Shown in pieces: positions 1 to 4,770 of a stretch of DNA of 5,941 nucleotides. Numbering within the stretch: position 1 is the stretch's first letter; each line of letters starts with the position of its first letter. A model generated the notes under the pieces. That model was not told the DNA's origin. It ran no database searches and saw only the letters and a list, made by a program, of their open reading frames with translations. This DNA is from an uncultured Methanobrevibacter sp. (GTDB lineage Archaea; Methanobacteriota; Methanobacteria; Methanobacteriales; Methanobacteriaceae): contig CADBMS010000051.1 in assembly GCA_902795935.1 (NCBI GenBank), positions 1 to 5,941 of the forward strand, written 5' to 3'. The translations under genes and the position numbers were made by a program.

Positions 1-87
1 CTCCTGTTTTTCTTCGGTTTAACACTCATCAAATAATCAACACAAGAAAATTAATAAACTCTAATATCACCTTATTTATGTGTGATA

Positions 88-170
88 AATGGCAAGCCGA
101 AGAAAGATTAGAATTGTATCAGGTACATTTTATCTAGGGCATCTTTGTTTCTTCGGTAACAATTGCCATT
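88..170. repeat. Imperfect inverted repeat, unit A (copies 2 and 3)
   Basis: The left arm is AATGGCAA (88-95) followed directly by GCCGAAGAAA (96-105). The right arm is TTTCTTCGGT (148-157), five unpaired bases (158-162), then TTGCCATT (163-170). The inner stem has nine Watson-Crick pairs plus one G-T pair, the outer stem has eight perfect pairs, and the loop is 42 bases (106-147). As RNA or extruded DNA this would be one hairpin with a single-sided bulge. Its role is unknown. Confidence 0.6.
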
Positions 171-210
171 AAAATATCTACAAAAAAAGAAATGTAATTT
201 TCATCTATCA

Positions 211-285
211 TTAACTTGTATTTGACAAAAAAGAGCCGAAGAAAAAGTATACAATTACTCCGATTTCTGACAAAAGAACAGCCAT
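211..285 (-). CDS. Possible 24-residue hydrophobic peptide
   Basis: An ATG at 285-283 (minus) opens a 24-codon frame ending in TAA at 213-211. The reason to list it is the ribosome binding site: AAGGAGAT lies at 301-294, eight bases before the ATG, as strong as any in the window. The peptide starts MAVLLSEIGVIVYFFFG and is mostly hydrophobic, so it could be a short membrane peptide. Repeat copy 4 lies inside the frame and supplies the Phe-Phe-Gly. No family is recognised and no clear TATA box was found for it. Chance is a serious alternative, since the frame lies wholly within the repeat array. Confidence 0.2.
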   Translation of the reverse strand: MAVLLSEIGVIVYFFFGSFLSNTS

Positions 286-342
286 AATGGAAAATCTCCT
301 TGAAATCCATGGTGTTACTATTCTTCGGTCATAATTTTGTCA
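223..342. repeat. Imperfect inverted repeat, unit B (copies 4 and 5)
   Basis: The left arm is TGACAAAA (223-230), four bases, then GCCGAAGAA (235-243). The right arm is TTCTTCGGT (321-329), five bases, then TTTTGTCA (335-342). The outer arms are perfectly complementary over eight bases but unlike those of unit A, while the inner arm is the shared motif. The loop is 77 bases and holds a further TGACAAAA at 268-275 followed closely by AGCC, which may be a decayed extra copy. The inner loop of four against five bases mirrors the bulge in unit A. Confidence 0.55.
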
Positions 343-454
343 TAAAACTAATTCAGACCTCTAAAACTATTATAATTTCTACAATATTTCATTTAATCAT
401 CGATTCAAGTACACAATTATTTTATTTTCTGTGCATTCTAAAAATAAAAATATC

Positions 455-461
455 TTTTTTT
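455..461 (+). terminator. Possible oligo-T terminator (T7)
   Basis: A run of seven T residues, followed by AG and seven A residues (464-470), could end transcripts on either strand in the oligo-U manner usual for archaea. It lies between the repeat array and the importer promoter. It could also be just part of the extreme A+T bias of this stretch. Confidence 0.25.
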
Positions 462-504
462 AGAAAAAAATATACTTTTATATACATCTTTTTCTAAATT
501 AAAA

Positions 505-527
505 ATACTATAAGAATAGTATATATT
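505..527 (+). promoter_or_regulatory. Likely promoter of the ABC importer operon with overlapping palindrome
   Basis: A TATA-like octamer, TATATATT, lies at 520-527, which predicts transcription from about 545-550 and a leader of roughly 40 bases. Overlapping its upstream edge is a perfect 7-base inverted repeat, ATACTAT (505-511) and ATAGTAT (516-522), with four bases between. A palindrome across the TATA and upstream recognition element is the usual place for an archaeal repressor to act, so this is a plausible operator. The regulator is unknown. The surrounding sequence is almost pure A/T, so the TATA call alone is weak. Confidence 0.4.
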
Positions 528-576
528 ATTTTAAATTAAAAAATATCATTAAAACTTTTAAGTAATTATTTAAGAT

Positions 577-582
577 AGTGAT
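577..582 (+). promoter_or_regulatory. Ribosome binding site favouring the GTG at 587
   Basis: AGTGAT matches five of the last six bases of the archaeal Shine-Dalgarno AGGAGGTGAT and ends four bases before the GTG at 587. The earlier in-frame GTG at 578 overlaps this site and has no site of its own, so 587 is preferred. Confidence 0.4.
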
Positions 583-586
583 TAAT

Positions 587-1330
587 GTGAATATAAAAAA
601 AAAAATTTTACCATTCATTTTACCCATTATAATTATTATAGTGTGGTATATATTCACTGAAGGTCTTGGTTTAATACCATACTACATTTTACCTAGTCCG
701 GTTAATGTATTTAATGCTGCATTCCAATTAATTGCAAATGGAAAATTAATAGAACATAGTATAAGTACTTTAACCAAAGTATTCTCAGGCATCATATTAG
801 CTGCTATTGTAGCCATTCCATTAGGTATTTTATTAGGTTGGTTTGAAACTTTAGATGAAGTTACTTCATTAATGATTAGTATCTTAAGGCCGATTCCACC
901 AATAGCTTGGATTCCATTTTCTATTTTATGGTTTGGTATTGGATTAAGTTCTGCAGTATTTGTAATTTTCATCGGATGTGTATTTTCAGTATTAGTTTAC
1001 ACGATTGACGGAGTAAAAAGAACTGATAAAGTCTTAATTGAAGCAGCACAAACATTAGGTGCAAATAATTGGGATATTTTATATAAAGTTGTTTTACCAT
1101 CAGCATTCCCCTATATTATATCTGGACTTAAAGTGGGCGTAAGTATTGCTTTAATGTGTACTGTATCTGCTGAAATGATTGCATCAAGTAAAGGTTTAGG
1201 TTATATGATTCTAACTGCAAGCCAACTATTTGATCCTGGAACAATGGTTGTAGGTATGGTTATAATTGGTATTATTGGTATTTTATTTGATGTTGGATTT
1301 AGAAAAATACAATCTAAAATATTCTGGTAA
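587..1330 (+). CDS. ABC transporter permease, NitT/TauT (SsuC/TauC-like) family
   Basis: This is the membrane subunit of an ABC importer of the nitrate/sulfonate/taurine type (BPD_transp_1 fold). From GTG 587 the product is 247 residues, normal for the family; from GTG 578 it would be 250. It is strongly hydrophobic, with a first membrane segment at about residues 8-23 and several more to the C-terminus. The family hallmark LRPIPPIAWIPFSILWFGIG spans 100-119. The cytoplasmic EAA loop, which docks on the ATPase, reads EAAQTLG at 152-158 with the LP of its end at 170-171. The ATPase gene follows 29 bases after the stop, so the two are probably co-transcribed. The substrate cannot be read from a permease of this family; sulfonates, nitrate-like anions, thiamine precursors and other small organics are all known. 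No substrate-binding protein gene is in the window. The GTG start is ordinary for an archaeon. Confidence 0.9.
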   Translation: MNIKKKILPFILPIIIIIVWYIFTEGLGLIPYYILPSPVNVFNAAFQLIANGKLIEHSISTLTKVFSGIILAAIVAIPLGILLGWFETLDEVTSLMISILRPIPPIAWIPFSILWFGIGLSSAVFVIFIGCVFSVLVYTIDGVKRTDKVLIEAAQTLGANNWDILYKVVLPSAFPYIISGLKVGVSIALMCTVSAEMIASSKGLGYMILTASQLFDPGTMVVGMVIIGIIGILFDVGFRKIQSKIFW

Positions 1331-1347
1331 ATTCTAAATTGTTATTG

Positions 1348-1353
1348 AAGGTG
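1348..1353 (+). promoter_or_regulatory. Ribosome binding site that decides the TTG start at 1360
   Basis: AAGGTG, with the preceding G, matches six of seven bases of GGAGGTG and ends six bases before TTG 1360. A longer reading from TTG 1339 would place this site inside the gene and add seven residues without family similarity. Confidence 0.55.
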
Positions 1354-1359
1354 TTATAT

Positions 1360-2112
1360 TTGACAATTGATATAAAAAATATATCTAAATCATTTACAAC
1401 AAAAGATAAAGAATTCACAGCATTAAAAAATATTAATTTACATGTTGATGATGGAGAACTAATTTGTCTTTTAGGACCCTCCGGTTGTGGGAAAACAACA
1501 CTTTTAAGACTTATTGGTGGTTTAGAAAAAGCAGATGAAGGAGAAATTTATGATAATAATCAAAAAGTAACATGTCCTTCAAAAGATAGATCATTCATTT
1601 TCCAACAATATTCACTATTTCCATGGTTAAATGTTTTAGATAATGTAATGTTTGGTTTAAACTTATCTAATGAAAATAGTAAAGAAAAAAATCTTAGTGA
1701 TGCTGAAAGATATTTAGAACGTGTAGGTTTAGCTGAATTTAAATATAGTTATCCTCATGAACTTTCAGGAGGTATGAAACAAAGAGTGGCCATTATCAGA
1801 TCTTTATTAAATCATACCCCAATTTTACTAATGGATGAACCATTTTCAGCAGTTGATATGTTAAATAGGCATAGTTTACAGGAACAATTAATAGGTGTTT
1901 GGAAACGATTTAATACTACAATTCTTTTTGTTACTCATGATGTTGATGAAGCCGTATATTTAGCAGACAAAATTGTAATTATGGATAAAAAACCTGGTAG
2001 AATAAAAGATATTGTAAAAGTACCAATCTCTCGTCCAAGAAAAAGGGAATCTAATGAATTTTTAGATTTCCAAGACAAAATTGAAAAACTTTTAGGAATT
2101 TGGGAACCATAA
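1360..2112 (+). CDS. ABC transporter ATP-binding protein, NitT/TauT (SsuB/TauB-like) family
   Basis: This is the cytoplasmic ATPase that powers the importer, working as a dimer on the permease EAA loops. The TTG at 1360 gives 250 residues, typical for the family. Walker A is GPSGCGKTT (39-47), the Q-loop lies in FQQYSLFPW (81-89), the ABC signature is LSGGMKQR (135-142), Walker B is ILLMDE (155-160), the D-loop is SAVD (163-166) and the switch His is H193 in VTHD. All catalytic elements are present, so it should be active. The MDKKPGRI segment (208-215) and the SRPRKRES stretch that follows are typical of SsuB/TauB relatives. Small departures are SAVD in place of the common SALD, and IIRSL where ARAL is usual after the signature. 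It lies 29 bases after the permease with its own ribosome binding site, so a two-gene operon is likely. The substrate is unknown. Confidence 0.93.
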   Translation: MTIDIKNISKSFTTKDKEFTALKNINLHVDDGELICLLGPSGCGKTTLLRLIGGLEKADEGEIYDNNQKVTCPSKDRSFIFQQYSLFPWLNVLDNVMFGLNLSNENSKEKNLSDAERYLERVGLAEFKYSYPHELSGGMKQRVAIIRSLLNHTPILLMDEPFSAVDMLNRHSLQEQLIGVWKRFNTTILFVTHDVDEAVYLADKIVIMDKKPGRIKDIVKVPISRPRKRESNEFLDFQDKIEKLLGIWEP

Positions 2113-2397
2113 TTCCACACCATTGATATTAATTATATTCAAACATTATTCTAAATATGGAACTTTTACTAAAGATATGATTAAAACATGACAAAAATAT
2201 CAACTACCTAAAAGTAAGATTTCATATAATATATGTTATTTTTAGCTAATTTTGCTGACATATAAATCATATTATTGTTTTTTGATTATTTAAATCAGAA
2301 TTATATGCAAATTTATTATTATTTATAAATAAGGATGTTATTATTTTATATCTTAAAAAATATAATATTGTTATTAATATTGATGAGGATTTTTATT
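2113..2397 (+). promoter_or_regulatory. Intergenic region with probable cpgS promoter
   Basis: No gene is seen in these 285 bases. A T6 run at 2278-2283 could end the importer transcript. Two TATA candidates face cpgS: TTTATAAA at 2322-2329, and TTTATATC at 2345-2352, one base off the TTTATATA consensus. The second predicts a start near 2374 and a leader of about 24 bases. A perfect small palindrome, CATATA-A-TATATG (2223-2235), lies farther upstream; in such A+T-rich sequence it may be chance. Confidence 0.4.
2385..2388 (+). promoter_or_regulatory. Ribosome binding site fixing the cpgS start at 2398
   Basis: GAGG sits nine bases before the ATG at 2398. An upstream reading from TTG 2335 would add 21 hydrophobic residues absent from the known enzyme, and it would run through the better TATA candidate. 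Confidence 0.6.
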
Positions 2398-3774
2398 ATG
2401 AAAGAAAATAAAAAGATGTTATGTTTAGTTGATGGTGAACATTACTTGCCTGTTACTAAATCTTCAGTGCAGGAATTAGATAACTTAAATGATGTTGAAG
2501 TAGTTGCATTAGTTTTTATTGGTGGAACTGAAAAATTAAGAGAAAGTAATGAATCAGAATTTTCTAAAAAAATGGGTAAACCTGTTTATTTTGGAACAGA
2601 TCATCATAAGATCCCTTATGATTTAATTGAAAAAATTATTAAAGAATATGATGTTGATGTGGTTATGGATTTATCTGATGAACCGATAGTTGATTATTCA
2701 AAACGGTTTAAAATTGCATCCCTTATTTTGTCATTGAATATTCCTTATCAAGGACCTGATTTTAAATTTGATCCATTAACTCAAGAAGATATTCTTAAAA
2801 AGCCTTCTATTAAAATTTTAGGTACTGGTAAACGTATTGGTAAAACTGGTGTATCCGCATATGCCGCACGTTTAATTCATAAAAATGATTATAATCCATG
2901 TATAATTGCTATGGGTAGAGGAGGACCTGAAGAACCAGAAATCGTTAAAGGTGATGAGATAGATATTACTCCACAGTTTTTAATTGAACAATCCTCTAAA
3001 GGAGTACATGCTGCATCTGATCATTGGGAAGATGCATTGATGAGTAGAGTTTTAACTATTGGTTGTCGTAGATGTGGGGGTGGAATGTTAGGTGAAGTTT
3101 TTAAAACTAATATGATTGATGGTGCTAAGTTAGCTAATGATTTGAATGCAGATTTAGTTATATTAGAAGGTAGTGGTGCTGCAATACCTCCAATTAAATC
3201 TGATAAAAATATTTCGATTATTGGTGTTAATCAACCTATAAATAATATTAAAAATTATTTTGGACCATTTAGAATTAAATTAGGTGATTTAGTGGTTTTA
3301 ACCATGTGTGAAGAACCTATGGCTGATGAAAATAAAATTTTAGAGATTATTGAATTTATTAAAGATGTTAATCCTAAATCTACTGTTATTCCTACAGTAT
3401 TTAGACCAAAACCATTAGAGAATATTGAAAATAAGAATGTTTTATTTGCAACTACTGCCCCAGATAGTGTTAAAGATGTTTTAATTAAATATTTAGAAGA
3501 AAATTTCAATTGTAATGTTGTTGGAATTACCCCACATTTATCTAATAGACCATTATTACAAAAGGATATTGAAAAATACATTGATGATACTGATGTTGTA
3601 TTAACTGAACTAAAAGCTGCTGCAGTTGATGTTGTTACTAAAGATTCTTTAGAAGCAGGACTCGAAGTAGTTTATTGTGATAATATCCCTATTGTTATTG
3701 ATGAAAAATATGGTGATTTAGACAATGCTATTCTAAAATTAGTGGATGATGCAATTAATAGTTTTAATTCCTAA
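2398..3774 (+). CDS. cpgS: Cyclic 2,3-diphosphoglycerate synthetase
   Basis: The enzyme uses ATP to close 2,3-diphosphoglycerate into its cyclic form (cDPG), the last step of a branch from 2-phosphoglycerate. cDPG accumulates in the cytoplasm of Methanobacteriales, with potassium as counter-ion, as a solute and phosphate or carbon reserve. From ATG 2398 the product is 458 residues, close to the length known for the Methanothermus fervidus enzyme. The N-terminus MKENKKMLCLVDGEHYLPV begins a domain of about 130 residues. A P-loop, GTGKRIGKTG, lies at 142-151. Other landmarks are MGRGGPEEPE soon after it, a Cys-x2-Cys in GCRRCGGGMLGE (C223, C226), and EGSGAAIPP (257-265). The protein is soluble, with no signal or membrane segment. 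It appears monocistronic, with its own promoter region upstream and a convergent hydrolase gene 20 bases downstream. Recognition rests on overall recall of the family and the P-loop, not on an alignment. Confidence 0.88.
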   Translation: MKENKKMLCLVDGEHYLPVTKSSVQELDNLNDVEVVALVFIGGTEKLRESNESEFSKKMGKPVYFGTDHHKIPYDLIEKIIKEYDVDVVMDLSDEPIVDYSKRFKIASLILSLNIPYQGPDFKFDPLTQEDILKKPSIKILGTGKRIGKTGVSAYAARLIHKNDYNPCIIAMGRGGPEEPEIVKGDEIDITPQFLIEQSSKGVHAASDHWEDALMSRVLTIGCRRCGGGMLGEVFKTNMIDGAKLANDLNADLVILEGSGAAIPPIKSDKNISIIGVNQPINNIKNYFGPFRIKLGDLVVLTMCEEPMADENKILEIIEFIKDVNPKSTVIPTVFRPKPLENIENKNVLFATTAPDSVKDVLIKYLEENFNCNVVGITPHLSNRPLLQKDIEKYIDDTDVVLTELKAAAVDVVTKDSLEAGLEVVYCDNIPIVIDEKYGDLDNAILKLVDDAINSFNS

Positions 3775-3782
3775 ACTATTTA

Positions 3783-3794
3783 TTTTTTAAAAAA
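3783..3794. terminator. Shared bidirectional terminator, T6A6
   Basis: TTTTTTAAAAAA occupies most of the 20-base gap between the cpgS stop (3772-3774) and the hydrolase stop (3795-3797, minus). Each strand therefore shows six T residues just after its gene ends, as expected for archaeal oligo-U termination. The block is a perfect palindrome. Confidence 0.55.
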
Positions 3795-4580
3795 TTAAAT
3801 TGGGATTAAATTATTAGGTAATTGTTTTTCATTTAACCAATTTCTTAATATTTCATTAAAAAGTTTAGTGTTAGTCATATTACCTAATTTAAGCATCTTA
3901 GGAACTATATATGCATGTGAATTTTTTGTTTTTTCTTTTATAATTTCCACTGAATGTTTAATATGTATATGATCTTTATTTCCAGCTAAAATTAATATAG
4001 GAATTTGGTTATTTTCTAAATTATTTGGTAAATTGAATAATAATGTTTGAGTCATTATATTTCTTAAATTATCATCAGTTATTTTATTTGAAGAATATTT
4101 GATTTTTTCAATATTTGATTTTTTTATTCCATAATATCTAAGATATGCTTTTATATAAAATATTAAATCCTTATTAGACATATATGAATCTAATATCCAT
4201 TTTAATGTGTTTTGAAATCTTATTTTTTGATTATAATCTGAAATTATTGGATTGATTAAAACAATACTTTTTACATTAGTATTTAATTTAATTAATGCAT
4301 TTAATATTACTTGAGCCCCTAATGATATTCCTACAAGGTGTATTGGTTTATTTGGAATATTTCTTTCTATTAAATTAATTAATTCAATAGAAGAATCATT
4401 AATTGTGAATTTATTTTGAATTTGAGATTCTCCATGACCTGGTAAATCAGGCATTATACAATGATAATCTGAAAACTCCTTAGATTGTTCTTCCCATATC
4501 CAAGAAGCTAACATTTCTGAGTGTAAAAATATAATAGTTTCCTTATTTTTAATGCTTGTTTCTTTAAAATTTAAAGTCAT
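3795..4580 (-). CDS. Alpha/beta hydrolase fold protein with altered catalytic His
   Basis: The 261-residue product has the order and spacing of the alpha/beta hydrolase family (MhpC/BioH-like esterases, lactonases and peptidases). PDLPGHGES lies at 44-52, the nucleophile elbow GISLG at 84-88 with Ser86, a helical cap-like region at about 115-185, and LILAGNKD with the likely acid Asp203. Two key positions differ. The oxyanion-hole His-Gly reads His20-Ser21 in FLHSEM. The catalytic His expected some 30 residues after the acid reads Asn234 in KLGNMTN, where relatives have GHM or GHL. The protein may be a non-catalytic relative, or another His such as H204 or H222 may serve. It is cytosolic, with no signal peptide. 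The ATG at 4580 has no Shine-Dalgarno but lies 27 bases from a TATA box, which suggests a leaderless message. It is divergent from the thermosome and convergent with cpgS. It is rich in Asn, Lys and Ile. The substrate is unknown. Confidence 0.8.
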   Translation of the reverse strand: MTLNFKETSIKNKETIIFLHSEMLASWIWEEQSKEFSDYHCIMPDLPGHGESQIQNKFTINDSSIELINLIERNIPNKPIHLVGISLGAQVILNALIKLNTNVKSIVLINPIISDYNQKIRFQNTLKWILDSYMSNKDLIFYIKAYLRYYGIKKSNIEKIKYSSNKITDDNLRNIMTQTLLFNLPNNLENNQIPILILAGNKDHIHIKHSVEIIKEKTKNSHAYIVPKMLKLGNMTNTKLFNEILRNWLNEKQLPNNLIPI

Positions 4581-4600
4581 TATAATATACTTTTATTTTA

Positions 4601-4611
4601 AAATATTTATA
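4601..4611 (-). promoter_or_regulatory. TATA box of the hydrolase gene (leaderless message likely)
   Basis: On the minus strand this reads TATAAATATTT, centred about 27 bases before the ATG at 4580. That distance puts the transcription start at or next to the start codon. The bases between (AAAATAAAAGTATATTATA) hold no ribosome binding site, which fits a leaderless transcript. Confidence 0.45.
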
Positions 4612-4690
4612 TTCTAAACTAAATGCAATATATGAGAAACATTATTAATTTTAATAAGTAATTAAATTTTTTTATTTTTCTGTATTTTAG

Positions 4691-4704
4691 TTACTAAATA
4701 GTAA
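4691..4704. promoter_or_regulatory. Perfect palindrome next to the thermosome TATA box (possible operator)
   Basis: TTACTA (4691-4696) and TAGTAA (4699-4704) are exact inverted repeats separated by AA. The right arm ends four bases before the TATA box, over the usual place of the B recognition element. Archaeal heat-shock genes in Pyrococcus and Archaeoglobus are controlled by regulators (Phr, HSR1) that bind palindromes near the promoter. A similar role here is an inference. Confidence 0.4.
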
Positions 4705-4708
4705 AATA

Positions 4709-4716
4709 TTTATATA
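4709..4716 (+). promoter_or_regulatory. TATA box of the thermosome gene
   Basis: TTTATATA matches the methanogen consensus exactly. It predicts a transcription start near 4737-4740, giving a leader of about 30 bases that carries the strong ribosome binding site at 4757-4764. Confidence 0.7.
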
Positions 4717-4756
4717 ACCTTTAACCCATCGATAAAATATAACAATAAATAAATTA

Positions 4757-4764
4757 GAGGTGAT
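4757..4764 (+). promoter_or_regulatory. Strong ribosome binding site of the thermosome gene
   Basis: GAGGTGAT is an eight-base exact match to the archaeal Shine-Dalgarno, six bases before the ATG at 4771. It is the strongest among the main genes here, in keeping with a highly expressed chaperonin. Confidence 0.75.
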
Positions 4765-4770
4765 TATAAC

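Larger units (their letters stand above)
10..329. repeat. Array of five alternating TTCTTCGG / CCGAAGAA repeats
   Basis: Five copies of a 9-base motif lie at 10-18 (TTCTTCGGT, plus), 96-104 (GCCGAAGAA, minus), 149-157 (plus), 235-243 (minus) and 321-329 (plus). The core octamer is invariant; the ninth base is T in plus copies and gives C in minus copies. Orientation alternates strictly, and start-to-start distances are 86, 53, 86 and 86 bases. Read in the CCGAAGAA orientation, a TGA-like box (TGATGA, TGATAA, TGACAA) sits about 12-14 bases upstream in copies 1, 2, 4 and 5. Copies 2/3 and 4/5 pair into two inverted-repeat units, listed separately; a partner for copy 1 would lie left of the window. 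It is not a CRISPR, because the repeats are too short and alternate in direction. REP-like palindromes, ends of decayed mobile elements, structured RNAs or a multi-site protein-binding region remain possible. Confidence 0.7.

Noticed and set aside
3..137. Open frame of 44 codons running in from the left edge (ends at TAG 135-137), and a 27-codon plus-strand frame at 89-172
   Set aside because: Part of each reads like protein, but neither has a good ribosome binding site or a recognised family, and both lie in the inverted repeats. A gene tail entering from the left cannot be excluded.
10..329. CRISPR array
   Set aside because: Repeats of nine bases in alternating orientation with 40-80 base gaps do not fit; CRISPR repeats are longer and all point the same way.
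10..329. Replication origin with ORB-like boxes
   Set aside because: The motif does not resemble archaeal ORB or mini-ORB sequences known to me, and no Cdc6/Orc1 gene is in the window.
10..345. TTC-TTC-GG encoding Phe-Phe-Gly in several short frames, as if a repeated peptide motif
   Set aside because: The frames differ in strand and context, some are closed by a stop at once, and no common peptide beyond the motif appears. The repeat makes better sense as DNA or RNA.
300..497. 65-residue plus-strand frame with a TTG start
   Set aside because: It has no ribosome binding site, is a low-complexity Ile/Phe/Lys run, and crosses the right arm of hairpin unit B and the T7/A7 tract; it is best explained as chance in A+T-rich DNA.
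682..972. Minus-strand frame of 96 codons inside the permease gene, and similar frames at 1935-2123, 3255-3581 and 5364-5564
   Set aside because: They are shadows of well-supported genes on the plus strand, with no family resemblance of their own.
2189..2196. Another TGACAAAA, like the outer arm of hairpin unit B
   Set aside because: It is not followed by CCGAAGAA and has no inverted partner nearby; likely chance.
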